Shown here one piece after another: positions 1 through 8,195 of a DNA stretch of 64,000 nt (position 1 is the first letter of the stretch; each line of letters begins with the position of its first letter). A model generated the notes under the pieces. The model was given only the letters and a program-made list of their open reading frames with translations. It had not been told where the DNA came from and made no database searches. The position numbers were made by a program, and so were the translations under genes. Origin of the DNA: Winogradskyella psychrotolerans (lineage in GTDB: Bacteria > Bacteroidota > Bacteroidia > Flavobacteriales > Flavobacteriaceae). The stretch spans positions 1-64,000 of the forward strand of contig NZ_JAHKPN010000003.1 in NCBI RefSeq assembly GCF_018860545.1, read 5' to 3'.

Positions 1-849
1 TCACTGCAATGTTTTCTGCAGAAGCACAATCGTCATTAGATACTGCTTCGAACGCTTGAATTGTGAAGGTTCTATAAGTAGCATTGTCTGCATTTGCTAA
101 AGTTCTAAATAGACGCAATTTGTAATTGGTTGTTGCGGTAAGGTCTGTAAATAACTGATTGTCGGATCCGCATTGTAATTGTGTACCTCCACAAGTATCA
201 TATAAAGCAAAATTGTTCCAGCCAATGGTGCCATCGACGTAAAGATTTCCATTTACCGGCATGGTAAAATCGTACCAGATATCGGCATAGTCGTTGGTGG
301 TTTCAGCACAGCCTATTTCATTATTAATAGCAGCTCCTGCAATGTCAAAATTAACCGTAGACGCTGATGTTGTCACTGCAATGTTTTCTGCAGAAGCACA
401 ATCGTCATTAGAAACCGCTTCGAACGCTTGAATGGTGAACGTTCTGTAACTGTTATTATCTGCATTTGCTTCCGTTCTAAATAGACGCAATTTGTAATTG
501 GTTGTTGCGGTAAGGTTTGTAAATAATTGATTGTCGGATCCACATTGTAATTGTGTACCTCCACAAGTATCGTATAAAGCGAAATTGTTCCAGCCAATGG
601 TGCCATCGACGTAAAGATTTCCGTTTACCGGCATGGTGATATTGTACCAAATATCAGCATAGTTGCTAGTGGTTTCGGCACAACCCGTTTCATTAGTAAT
701 AGTCGCTTCAGCAATTTCAAAATTAACAGTAGACGCTGTTGTTGTCACTGCAATGGTTTCTGCGGAAGCGCAATCGTCATTAGCTGGTTGTGCTAATGTA
801 ATTTGAGTTAACAAAATTGTAGTTAATAAAAAGTAAAGTTTTTTCATAA
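1..849 (-). CDS. Secreted repeat protein, C-terminus beyond the left edge
   Basis: The reading frame is open from an ATG at 849 to the window edge (283 codons). It starts with a signal peptide (MKKLYFLLTTILLTQITLAQ). The mature part is built of 124-residue units, each opening with NDDCASAE and containing NETGCAETT, a GWNNFALYDTCGG segment and QLQCGSDNQLF. The DNA repeat has an exact 372-bp period: the same junction falls at 1, 373 and 745. Each unit has several conserved cysteines and resembles the beta-sandwich (PPC/CUB-like) repeats of T9SS-exported Flavobacteriia proteins; that family placement is inferred. The C-terminal sorting domain expected for such a protein would lie outside the window. 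Function unknown; probably surface-exposed or secreted. Confidence 0.8.
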
Positions 850-1017
850 TTGACATGGTTAAAGTATTAAATATAAGTATTTTATGTTTAAATACAATAA
901 ATTATGAAACACAAATGCTCATTTTTTTTACTATGTATTTCATTACGTGTGTGCGTATCATTTTTTACCCTTATTGTTTTATTGAAAGCGTATTCATGAC
1001 AACGTCTACTGAATTAG

Positions 1018-1053
1018 TAAAAAAGGCCGAAGTATAATACTCCGACCTTTTAG
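1018..1053 (-). terminator. Rho-independent terminator
   Basis: On the minus strand GGTCGGAGTAT pairs with ATACTTCGGCC (with G-U pairs), followed by six T. It lies 276 nt downstream of the response regulator stop and also downstream of the minus-strand promoter at 1110-1155. It may therefore end either transcript. Confidence 0.6.
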
Positions 1054-1103
1054 AATTACTGAACTTAAATAAACCTATTGATGTTAATTGTTTGATTTTG
1101 TTT
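1018..1103 (-). ncRNA. Candidate small RNA or attenuated leader
   Basis: A minus-strand -7 element at 1110-1117 predicts a start near 1103. The terminator hairpin at 1018-1053 follows after about 50 nt, so a short RNA of roughly 85 nt without a credible ORF is expected. The next gene (start 849) is a further 170 nt away and has its own weak promoter-like sequence. Alternatively this is the attenuated leader of that gene. Inference from promoter and terminator placement only. Confidence 0.3.
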
Positions 1104-1109
1104 GAGATA

Positions 1110-1155
1110 CAAATATATTGTAAGTTTTAATGTCTCGTCTCACCCATTTGGGTGA
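1110..1155 (-). promoter_or_regulatory. Promoter with 7-2-7 palindromic operator
   Basis: The perfect inverted repeat TCACCCA-TT-TGGGTGA occupies 1140-1155. Exactly 22 nt downstream on the minus strand is TATATTTG (1110-1117), a match to the Bacteroidetes -7 consensus TAnnTTTG. No TTTG -33 element is seen; the palindrome covers that position, as expected for an activator-dependent promoter. The same arrangement and spacing occur at 4568-4613. Heptamers spaced 7-2-7 are the site type of NarL-family regulators, and one is encoded next door (1329-1943). Confidence 0.6.
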
Positions 1156-1328
1156 TATTATGATGGCTAGAGTCGTTTGCATCATTAAATTTAGAAAATT
1201 CTTATGAAACGATTTTAAACTTTGAAGGTATAAAAGCGTTGCGTCGACAAACATTTTAAAATGGGCTATTATGATGCATCATTAATTTAACGCCAATGAA
1301 TATAAGTTTCTTAATGAGATCGCAGTCC

Positions 1329-1943
1329 TTAATTAAGAAGTGTTCTTATTTTTACAATAACTTCGGAACGTGAGTGTACATCTAGTTTTTCGTAAATGTT
1401 TTTAATGTGTGTTTTAATAGTGTTGATACTTACAAAATGGGCTTCTGCCATTTGATTGTTCGTTTTACCTTGATAGATGTCCTTTAAAACCTCAAATTCT
1501 TTTTGAGTAATTGTATTAGGAATGGCATTATTAATTAATGCGATATGTAAAGCCTCCGTTTTATTAAATTGGTAATAGTTTGACACCGCTATTTCTATGG
1601 CAGAAAATAAATCAGATTCATCAAAAGGTTTTACAATGTAACCCATAGGAAGGGTGTGTTTTACCTTGTCTAAAATTTCCCTATTAGAATAGGATGTAAG
1701 GTATAAAAATGGAATTTGAAATTCAGTATTAATCGTTTCAGCGATTACAATGCCATCTAGGTTGTCACCAAGATTTATGTCGAGTAAAGCGATGTCTGGA
1801 GAGGTTGCTTCAAGAGCCTTAATAGCATCATTTTTATTATGAGCAACACCTACCACTTCATAATTTACATTGGTCAGTGCTTCTCTAATATCTTCGGCAA
1901 TAAAAGGGTCATCTTCAACAACAAGTACATGGATTTTACTCAT
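1329..1943 (-). CDS. Response regulator, receiver plus LuxR/NarL HTH
   Basis: This 204-residue two-domain regulator has a CheY-like receiver at about residues 4-120. It shows the acidic pair E10/D11/D12 (VVEDDPF), phospho-acceptor D55 (IALLDINLGD), T/S in LYLTSYS and the conserved Lys in GYIVKPFD. A LuxR/NarL-type helix-turn-helix spans about 138-200 (TQKEFEVLKDIYQGKTNNQMA ... TIKTHIKNIYEKL). It most likely receives phosphate from the orphan TPR histidine kinase at 4733-6484, which is separated from it only by the LRR gene. The 7-2-7 palindromes at 1140-1155 and 4598-4613 are plausible targets. An 11-bp inverted repeat lies 20 bp upstream of its start. Confidence 0.9.
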   Translation of the reverse strand: MSKIHVLVVEDDPFIAEDIREALTNVNYEVVGVAHNKNDAIKALEATSPDIALLDINLGDNLDGIVIAETINTEFQIPFLYLTSYSNREILDKVKHTLPMGYIVKPFDESDLFSAIEIAVSNYYQFNKTEALHIALINNAIPNTITQKEFEVLKDIYQGKTNNQMAEAHFVSINTIKTHIKNIYEKLDVHSRSEVIVKIRTLLN

Positions 1944-1963
1944 ACGTTTTTCTTTAAAGTGTA

Positions 1964-1988
1964 AAGATATAAAAGGGTTTTATATCTT
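1964..1988. repeat. Perfect inverted repeat upstream of the response regulator
   Basis: AAGATATAAAA, GGG, TTTTATATCTT: an 11-bp perfect stem with a 3-nt loop, 20 bp upstream of the regulator ATG at 1943. It could be a 5'-leader hairpin or an operator. It is A+T-rich, so chance is possible. Confidence 0.4.
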
Positions 1989-2051
1989 AGGTTGTTGAAT
2001 AACAAAAGCTTTAGGATTAATTGTACCGTCTGTAGTTCTTCATTTATATAT

Positions 2052-2104
2052 AAAATCATGTCTTGTTTAAACAGGTGTAAAAGTTAAACAAGACATGATT
2101 TTTT
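2052..2104 (-). terminator. Terminator of the LRR gene
   Basis: AAATCATGTCTTGTTTAA pairs perfectly with its complement around a loop of about 15 nt, with T-rich flanks. It begins 12 nt after the stop of the LRR gene (2117). Confidence 0.8.
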
Positions 2105-2116
2105 AAAGGGTATTAA

Positions 2117-4528
2117 TTATTTTACAATCAATTTCTTAACAGTTTGTGTTTGGTCACTAGCAATATTTAACAGATATAAACCTGGTTGTAAACTGCTAAT
2201 ATTGATCTCAGTTGAATGTGTTGCTTTTAATACAGATTTACCTGAGACATCAAACACTTCAATTTTTGTGATGGGTTGTGTTGAAGTCACATTAATAATA
2301 TCTGTAGCTGGGTTAGGGTATAGTTGAAATGACAAGGATTCTTTGTGTTCTTCTAACCCTAGCGCTTCACAGCTTTCATTATAAGTTGTGGTAGCATCTT
2401 CTAGCCAACTAGTTGGTGGTGTAAATCCTGTATCTATTTGTACACAGCTAAGACCTGAGTTTCCTGTGATATTAAAATAAGTGAAATTAGAATTATTTCC
2501 GTTGGCAACATTTAGATTGGTAAGCGCATTATCTGTAGCAATAATATAGGTTAATTCAGAATTAAGAGACAGGTCTAAACTTGTTATTTGGTTATTGAAT
2601 AAGCCAATGGTGGTTAAAGCTAAATTATTAGATAAATCTAAGTTAGTTAAGTTGTTAGAACGCGCCCTAAGATTTGTTAAAGCTGTATTGTTAGATAGAT
2701 CTAGGCTAGTTAGATCGTTAAAAAAACATTCAAGATTAGTTAACGCTGTGTTTTGAGACAGATTTAAAGTTGTTAAGTCATTATTATCACATCTAATAGA
2801 TGTTAAAGTTGTAATGTTGGAGACATCTAAAGATGTTAAATCGTTAACAGAACAAATAAGCTCTGTTAAAGCTGTAAAATCTTCAATACCTGTTAAGTCT
2901 AAAATATTTTTGCCTGTTACATTTAAGCTAGTTAGCGTATTAATGTTTTCTGTTAGAACAAAACCGTTTGGTGTTCCTGTATCATGCCCTAAATCTATTA
3001 ATGCTTGTTCAAAATTAGTGTCAGGAATTATAGTAAGTTCATTACAATTATCTCCATAAGCTGATGTACTGTCTATGGCCCAATTTGTTGGTGGCGTAAA
3101 TGCAGCATCTACTTGTATACAGTATAGGCTTGGGTTATTTGTAGCGTCAAAATACGTAATGTTACTATTGTTTCCATTAGCGACATTTAAGTTGCTTAAA
3201 GTATTGTCGTAACAAGAAAGGGTATTTAAAACTGAATTATTAGATAGATCTAAATTGGTTAAGCTATTATTGCCACAATAAAGACTTTCTAACGCTGTAT
3301 TGTTAGAAACATCTAAAGTTGTTAAGTTGTTGTTCCCACAATTAATAATTGTTAAAGCTGTATTGTTAGAAACATTTAAAGTTGTTACGTTGTTACTTCC
3401 ACATCTAAATTCTGTTAAAGCTGTATTATTAGAAACATCTAAAGTTGTTAAACCGTTGCTACTAATAAGAAATTCTGTTAAAGCTGTATTGTTAGTTACA
3501 TCTATAGTTGTTAAAGCATTCCCACCAAGATTAAGCTCTATTAAAGCAGTATTATTAGATATATCTATAGTAGTTATATTGTTATTAGAAGATCTAAGTC
3601 TTTCTAACGCTGTGTTATTAGATAGATCTAAAGTTGTTATGTCATTATATTCACAGGTAAGTATTTTTAAAGCTACAAAATCTTCAATACCGGTTAAGTC
3701 AGCGATACCTTTATTAGCTATATTTATATTTACAATACCATTTATATTTGCTGTAAGCACGTAATCATCTAACACATCATCCCATCCACTGTCGATACAG
3801 TATTGTTCAAAATTATCATCTGGCACATAGGTGGTAGGCTCTGGGATAACGATACTACAGTCTTCGCTATAATCTGTATAGCTGTTTTTTGTCCAACCCC
3901 CTGCGGCTTCAGGATCAAATCCAGCATCTATTTGTATACACGTTAAGTCGTTGTTATTTATTACGTTAAAATAAGTAATATTGCTATTGTTACCATTAGC
4001 TACGTTTAACTCGGTTAAATCGTTATTGGTAACCAATAGTTGTATTAAAGCGGTATTATTAGATACATCTAAAGAGGTTAAATTGTTCTCATTAAAAGCA
4101 ATTTTTTCTAAAGCTGTATAGTTAGATACATCTAAAGTTGGTAAATCGTTATATGAGGCATTAAGGTCTATTAAAGTATTACTATTAGGTAGAATTAAAG
4201 CGGTTAAATCGTTAGTGTTGCACCAAAGTAGTGTTAAAGCTGTGTTGCTGGATAGATCTAAAGAGGTTAAATTATTTAATTGACATTTAAGCTCTGTTAA
4301 AGCTGTAAAACCTTCAATACCTGTTAAGTCAGCGATTCCTTCACTTCCTATAGCTAACTCAGTAACACTACTTATATTTGCAGTAAGTACGTAATCGTCT
4401 AACACGTCATCCAGTCCCATGTCTATTAATCGTTGTTCAAAATTATCATCTGGCACATAGGTGGTTTGTGCAATTGCAGGTAAACTAATTAAAGTTAGTA
4501 ATACTAATAAAGGTAATTTTTTAATCAT
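2117..4528 (-). CDS. T9SS-exported leucine-rich-repeat surface protein (803 aa)
   Basis: The start is taken at the ATG at 4528, giving the signal peptide MIKKLPLLVLLTLISLPAIA. An upstream in-frame ATG at 4570 lies at the predicted promoter (-7 at 4568-4575) and cannot be used by that transcript. The mature protein has three blocks. Each opens with PDDNFEQxLID or similar, then carries 21-residue LRRs of the form LTxLDLSNNTALTxLxC, a cap (LNVANGNNSNITYF) and a Cys-containing linker. The C-terminus (from about residue 730, YPNPATDIINV ... GLYLLNI ... VKKLIVK) is a type A T9SS sorting domain. Paralogous proteins are encoded at 15968-24901. Likely a cell-surface binding or adhesion protein; ligand unknown. 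Expression is probably governed by the adjacent response regulator. Confidence 0.88.
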   Translation of the reverse strand: MIKKLPLLVLLTLISLPAIAQTTYVPDDNFEQRLIDMGLDDVLDDYVLTANISSVTELAIGSEGIADLTGIEGFTALTELKCQLNNLTSLDLSSNTALTLLWCNTNDLTALILPNSNTLIDLNASYNDLPTLDVSNYTALEKIAFNENNLTSLDVSNNTALIQLLVTNNDLTELNVANGNNSNITYFNVINNNDLTCIQIDAGFDPEAAGGWTKNSYTDYSEDCSIVIPEPTTYVPDDNFEQYCIDSGWDDVLDDYVLTANINGIVNINIANKGIADLTGIEDFVALKILTCEYNDITTLDLSNNTALERLRSSNNNITTIDISNNTALIELNLGGNALTTIDVTNNTALTEFLISSNGLTTLDVSNNTALTEFRCGSNNVTTLNVSNNTALTIINCGNNNLTTLDVSNNTALESLYCGNNSLTNLDLSNNSVLNTLSCYDNTLSNLNVANGNNSNITYFDATNNPSLYCIQVDAAFTPPTNWAIDSTSAYGDNCNELTIIPDTNFEQALIDLGHDTGTPNGFVLTENINTLTSLNVTGKNILDLTGIEDFTALTELICSVNDLTSLDVSNITTLTSIRCDNNDLTTLNLSQNTALTNLECFFNDLTSLDLSNNTALTNLRARSNNLTNLDLSNNLALTTIGLFNNQITSLDLSLNSELTYIIATDNALTNLNVANGNNSNFTYFNITGNSGLSCVQIDTGFTPPTSWLEDATTTYNESCEALGLEEHKESLSFQLYPNPATDIINVTSTQPITKIEVFDVSGKSVLKATHSTEINISSLQPGLYLLNIASDQTQTVKKLIVK

Positions 4529-4567
4529 AATAGAAAATAGTGTTAAGTGAGTATTCTTAATAAAAAG

Positions 4568-4613
4568 CAAAGCTAATTAGAGATTTATACCTATGGCTCA
4601 CCTATTTAGGTGA
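4568..4613 (-). promoter_or_regulatory. LRR gene promoter with 7-2-7 palindromic operator
   Basis: The perfect inverted repeat TCACCTA-TT-TAGGTGA lies at 4598-4613. After exactly 22 nt on the minus strand comes TAGCTTTG (4568-4575), a TAnnTTTG -7 element. The leader to the ATG at 4528 would be about 30 nt. The layout is identical to 1110-1155; extended identity on the minus strand is ATCACC-Y-AAAT-R-GGTGAG. Confidence 0.65.
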
Positions 4614-4732
4614 TTTTGTAAGAAAATAGTTGATATGAAGTGTAATCTACCTTGTTAGATCTTTGAAACAGATGCTAATAGGTGAAAGAAGTTGCGTTAG
4701 TAGGTGTAATTTATAGACGTGAGTTTTCTAAA

Positions 4733-6484
4733 TTAATTAGGCGTTATATTAGGAATGTCTAAGTGTATTTCTGTGCCTTGTTTTGAAGAATTAATACGTA
4801 AATCGGCTTTTAATTTATCGCTAAATGCTTTGATGAGTCTAAAGCCTAGACTAGAAATCTGGTTGATGTCAAACCCTTCAGGTAAGCCTTTGCCGTTATC
4901 TGTAACAACTAGAGTTAATGAATTGTTTTTATGTTTTAAATGGATGTCTATAGTTCCTGAGTCTTGTTCCGTAAACGCATATTTTAGTGCATTGCTTATA
5001 AGCTCGTTAATGACAAGGCCTAAAGGGATAATAGTATCAATATCTAGTTTTATAGTATCGACATCTAAATTGAGTTGAATAGGTTTGTTTTCAGTTTGAT
5101 AATTTTTAACCAGACTATTAGCTAATTTTTTAACGTAATCGTTAATTTGAACTCCAATAAGATCTGTGTCTTGATATAGGTTTTGATGAATAAGCGCCAT
5201 GGCTTTTACACGATCTCTACCTTCTTGCATCGCTTGAGACGCTTTGACGTCGCTTATTTGACGTTGCTGTAAACTTAATAAAGACGAAATAACTTGTAAG
5301 TTATTTTTAACGCGATGGTGAATTTCTTTGAGTAGAAAGTTTTTATCCTCCACAGTGCTTTCTAAAAGTGTTTTTTGTTTATCTAGTAAACGATTTTTTT
5401 TGCGATTTTTTATGTAATAAAATGTGACTAAAGTGAGTAAAATCCCGAGGAAAATTAAACTAATAATAAATAGTTTTTCGTTAAATGTTTTGTTCTCTAG
5501 TTCGCGATTGGTTTTTTCCGTTTGATATTTCGTTTCTAAATCATAAACAGTTTGGTCGCGTTGCTTTTCTTTGATTTCAACAAAAATAGCGTGATATTTT
5601 TGTTGGTAGTCAGCTGCGATTTTGAAATCTTCAAAGGCATAAAAATATTTTGAAAGTGCATCATATAAATGACTTTTATTTCTTAGCGAACTAATACGTT
5701 CAGCTTCAGCAACGGCTCGTTTTATTTTGGGTTGCATCCCTATAGAATCTTTTAAAGCTGCTTTAGCTTCTAATAAATACATAAGGTTTGTTTCCGAATC
5801 TTTATTGTCAGGGTGTACTACAACCGCTTTTTCTAAGTAAGAAATGGCTTCTTTATAGTGTTGTTGCCTTATTAATAAGTTTCCAAGATTGGCGTAGATG
5901 TTGTAATCGATATAACGATTAACATCAATATCTAAGCCTTGAAGTAATGTTGCCTTAGCCTTGTCATATTCCTCTAATGATGAATAAATAGAGCCTATAT
6001 TAACTAAGCATCTTTTTTGAAGAATAGCATCGTTATCATTGGTTGCTCTTTCATAAGCAATGTTGTAATACTCTAATGCTTTTTCATAATTGTCTGAGGT
6101 GTGAAACATAATACCTAGAGAATGATAAAGTGATGAGGCATAAGTAAGGTTGTTTTCTTCACAAAATTTTATGCCTTCAAAATAAAATTTACTGGCTAAA
6201 TCGTAATTTCCTGTTACGATTTCATGATATAGGCCTTGACTTTCAATGGCCAATGCTTCACCATAAGGGTAGTTGTTTTTTCTAGAAAATTGTAATGCTT
6301 TTTTGGCGTAAATTAAGGCACTGTCATTTTCACGTATGGTGTACTCCCAGGCCTTGTCTATATAATTTTGGACGGTTTTCTTGTTAAATTGACTTGGATG
6401 TTGTTCGGTCTGATACTCAAAACCACGAGCCTTATTTAGGACTAAAAAAACGAATACAATAGATAAGTATAGAAGTTGTTTCAA
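4733..6484 (-). CDS. TPR-containing sensor histidine kinase (HisKA_2 type)
   Basis: A 583-residue protein. An N-terminal signal/anchor segment (MKQLLYLSIVFVFLVLNKA) is followed by about six tetratricopeptide-like repeats (about 40-300, e.g. ALEYYNIAYERA, AISYLEKAV). A coiled coil and one membrane helix (IISLIFLGILLTLVTFYYI, about 345-363) lead to the dimerisation/phospho-acceptor motif EIHHRVKNNLQVISSLLSLQ near residue 385. The HATPase domain shows NELISNALKYAF and DNGKGLP. The start codon is TTG at 6484: no in-frame ATG exists near the signal peptide. The periplasmic TPR domain probably senses a partner protein. The likely cognate regulator is the NarL-type protein at 1329-1943, with the LRR gene between them. 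It closely resembles the kinase at 28504-30408 in design. Confidence 0.88.
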   Translation of the reverse strand: MKQLLYLSIVFVFLVLNKARGFEYQTEQHPSQFNKKTVQNYIDKAWEYTIRENDSALIYAKKALQFSRKNNYPYGEALAIESQGLYHEIVTGNYDLASKFYFEGIKFCEENNLTYASSLYHSLGIMFHTSDNYEKALEYYNIAYERATNDNDAILQKRCLVNIGSIYSSLEEYDKAKATLLQGLDIDVNRYIDYNIYANLGNLLIRQQHYKEAISYLEKAVVVHPDNKDSETNLMYLLEAKAALKDSIGMQPKIKRAVAEAERISSLRNKSHLYDALSKYFYAFEDFKIAADYQQKYHAIFVEIKEKQRDQTVYDLETKYQTEKTNRELENKTFNEKLFIISLIFLGILLTLVTFYYIKNRKKNRLLDKQKTLLESTVEDKNFLLKEIHHRVKNNLQVISSLLSLQQRQISDVKASQAMQEGRDRVKAMALIHQNLYQDTDLIGVQINDYVKKLANSLVKNYQTENKPIQLNLDVDTIKLDIDTIIPLGLVINELISNALKYAFTEQDSGTIDIHLKHKNNSLTLVVTDNGKGLPEGFDINQISSLGFRLIKAFSDKLKADLRINSSKQGTEIHLDIPNITPN

Positions 6485-6569
6485 ATCTGTGGTTGATTTA
6501 GACCAACAATATACTGCTTTTTAAAAAAATAAAAATTACTTCTAATAGGATCCATTTAAAATCTAGATG

Positions 6570-6577
6570 TATTTTTG
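6570..6577 (+). promoter_or_regulatory. Possible -7 element for the isoaspartyl peptidase gene
   Basis: TATTTTTG matches TAnnTTTG and sits 23 nt upstream of the ATG at 6601. No clear TTTG is found at the expected -33 distance, so this is weak. Confidence 0.35.
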
Positions 6578-6600
6578 ATGTCTAAACATTGCAATGATAC

Positions 6601-7530
6601 ATGAGCAGATTTTCAATAGCCATACATGGTGGAGCAGGAACATTAGTTAAAGGGATGATGACACCAGAATTGGAATCTAAATACAGACGTGATTTAAAAG
6701 CAGCACTAGATAAAGGCTATGCCGTTTTAGCTGAAGGCGGATCAGCGACTGATGCTGTTGAGGTTGCTGTTCAAATTTTAGAAAATTCCCCATTATTTAA
6801 TGCAGGAAAAGGCGCTGTATTTACAGCCACCGAAACGCACGAAATGGATGCGAGTATTATGGATGGTAAAACCTTAAATGCTGGTGGTGTGAGTTTAATT
6901 ACAGGAATTAAAAACCCGGTGTCTTTGGCTCGTGATGTCATGGAAAAAAGTGAACATGTATTTTTAGCAGGAGAGGGAGCCATGCAGTTTGCGAAGGAAT
7001 TGGATTATAAGCTAGAAGATGCAAGCTATTTTTATGATGAATTCAGACATCAACAATGGTTAGATATTAAAGATACCGACAGTTTTCAGTTGGATCATTC
7101 TACAAAAAAGGATTCAAAATTCGGAACCGTTGGAGCGGTCGCTTGCGACCAAGATGGCAATATTGCAGCGGCAACATCTACAGGAGGCATGACGAATAAG
7201 AAATGGGGACGGGTAGGGGATTCCCCTATGATTGGTGCTGGGAATTACGCCAACAATAAAACCTGTGCAATCAGTTGTACTGGAAGTGGTGAGTTTTTTA
7301 TAAGGGGAGTTGTAGCTTACGATGTAGCTTGTTTAATGGAACATAAAGGCATGTCTGTAGAAGATGCCTCAAACGAAGTGATTCATAAACGTATTCTAGA
7401 CATTGGTGGTGATGGTGGCTTAATTGCTGTGGATACGAAAGGGAACATTGCGATGCCTTTTAATACGGAAGGGATGTATCGCGGACAGAAATCTTCTGAT
7501 GGGATTGACGAAGTTGCTATTTATGGGTAG
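6601..7530 (+). CDS. iaaA: Isoaspartyl peptidase / L-asparaginase (Ntn-hydrolase)
   Basis: A 309-residue type-2 (plant-type) asparaginase/isoaspartyl dipeptidase precursor. The family cleaves itself before a catalytic Thr. Here this is T176 in KFGTVGAVACD, followed by STGGMTNKKWGRVGDSPMIG and, downstream, SCTGSGEFFIR, both substrate-pocket motifs. The N-terminus (IHGGAGTLVKG) carries the family HGGAG motif. There is no signal peptide, so it is cytoplasmic. In cyanophycin degradation, cyanophycinase releases beta-Asp-Arg and this enzyme class splits that into Asp and Arg. Its place next to cyanophycinase and cyanophycin synthetase supports this role. It could also act in general isoaspartyl-peptide turnover. 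Confidence 0.9.
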   Translation: MSRFSIAIHGGAGTLVKGMMTPELESKYRRDLKAALDKGYAVLAEGGSATDAVEVAVQILENSPLFNAGKGAVFTATETHEMDASIMDGKTLNAGGVSLITGIKNPVSLARDVMEKSEHVFLAGEGAMQFAKELDYKLEDASYFYDEFRHQQWLDIKDTDSFQLDHSTKKDSKFGTVGAVACDQDGNIAAATSTGGMTNKKWGRVGDSPMIGAGNYANNKTCAISCTGSGEFFIRGVVAYDVACLMEHKGMSVEDASNEVIHKRILDIGGDGGLIAVDTKGNIAMPFNTEGMYRGQKSSDGIDEVAIYG

Positions 7531-7568
7531 GATTGTGAGGTTGTGAAGTTGCAGATTTTCAGAGCTTT

Positions 7569-7664
7569 AAAGTAGCAAAGTAGCAAAGTAGCAAAGTATC
7601 AAAGTATCAAAGTATCAAAGTATCAAAGTATCAAAGTATCAAAGTAGCAAAGTCTCAGAGTCTC
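7569..7664. repeat. 8-bp tandem repeat array (12 units)
   Basis: Twelve contiguous 8-bp units: AAAGTAGC x3, AAAGTATC x6, AAAGTAGC, then AAAGTCTC and AGAGTCTC. It begins 38 nt after the iaaA stop. Copy number may vary by slippage. No coding potential is inferred. Confidence 0.9.
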
Positions 7665-7725
7665 TAAGGGTTAAGATGTCGCTTCTAATGGGTATTTATG
7701 TAGGTTTATGAAATTTGTGTGATGT

Positions 7726-8113
7726 TCTCGCAAAAGCGCAAAGACGCAAAGTGTAGTTCCTTGTTGTTTAGTTTTGTTCTTGAGATCTTTCGCTCTGTGC
7801 ATCTCCGTGTTAGCTCTGTGTATCTCTGAGTAATAATTACACGCAAAGGCGCTAAGGCGCTCAGGTGCGAAGTGTAGTTGCTTTTTGTTTAGTTTTGTTC
7901 TTGAGATCTTTCGCTCTGTGTATCTCTGTGCAAGCTCTGTGTATCTCTGTGTAATAATTTCACGCAAAGGCGCAAAGGCGCAAAGGCGCAAAGGCGCAAA
8001 GGTGCGAAGTGTGGTTGCTTGTTGTTTAGTTTTGTTTTTGAGATCTTTCGCTCTGTCTGTCTCCGTGCAACCTATGTGTATCTCTGGGTAATAATTTCAC
8101 GCAAAGGCTTAAG
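7726..8113. repeat. Three imperfect 121-137-bp tandem repeats with GCAAAGGC runs
   Basis: Three units share GTTTTGTTCTTGAGATCTTT (or close variants), starting at 7771, 7892 and 8029. Each also has CTCTGTGTATCTCTGTG-like segments and GCAAAGGC 8-mers, which run four or more times in a row at about 7963-8005. The third spacing is 16 bp longer because of two extra 8-mers. Such GCAAAGGC/CTCTGTGTATCTCTG elements are familiar in Bacteroidota intergenic DNA. They create open frames on both strands (7671-7991 minus, 7885-8091 plus) that I do not regard as genes. Together with the 8-bp array they fill most of the 665-bp gap between iaaA and the cyanophycinase gene. Confidence 0.85.
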
Positions 8114-8175
8114 ATGCGAGTATTATTAGATGAAACGTTTTTATTAATCCGTAAGATCTAGTATATAGTCATGAG

Positions 8176-8195
8176 ATTCCTGCGTTCGCAGGAAT
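8176..8195. repeat. REP-like 20-bp perfect palindrome
   Basis: ATTCCTGCG-TT-CGCAGGAAT directly abuts the stop codon of the cyanophycinase gene (8196). It has no T-run. The core resembles the widespread repetitive palindrome TTCCTGCGNNCGCAGGAA. It could protect the mRNA end or act as a weak terminator for the minus-strand gene. Confidence 0.6.

Noticed and set aside
855-1037. 60-codon plus-strand frame
   Set aside because: It runs through the terminator hairpin and the upstream region of the minus-strand secreted gene, with no ribosome site and no family resemblance.
3300-3764. 154-codon frame opposite the LRR gene at 2117-4528
   Set aside because: Its repeated MLETSKVVK-like sequence is just the complement of the LRR codons. 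The same applies to the plus-strand frames at 2814, 16896, 17340, 18093, 18345, 19254, 20841 and 21702.
4529-4570. Longer start for the LRR gene at ATG 4570
   Set aside because: It overlaps the predicted -7 element and spoils the signal peptide; the ATG at 4528 gives a clean one.
7671-8091. Open frames on both strands (106 and 68 codons)
   Set aside because: They are translations of the GCAAAGGC/CTCTGTGTATC repeats, with no start context or conserved domain. Such frames are a known annotation artefact of this repeat type.
7569-8113. CRISPR array
   Set aside because: The repeats are contiguous 8-mers or 120-bp units without regular unique spacers, and no cas genes are present.
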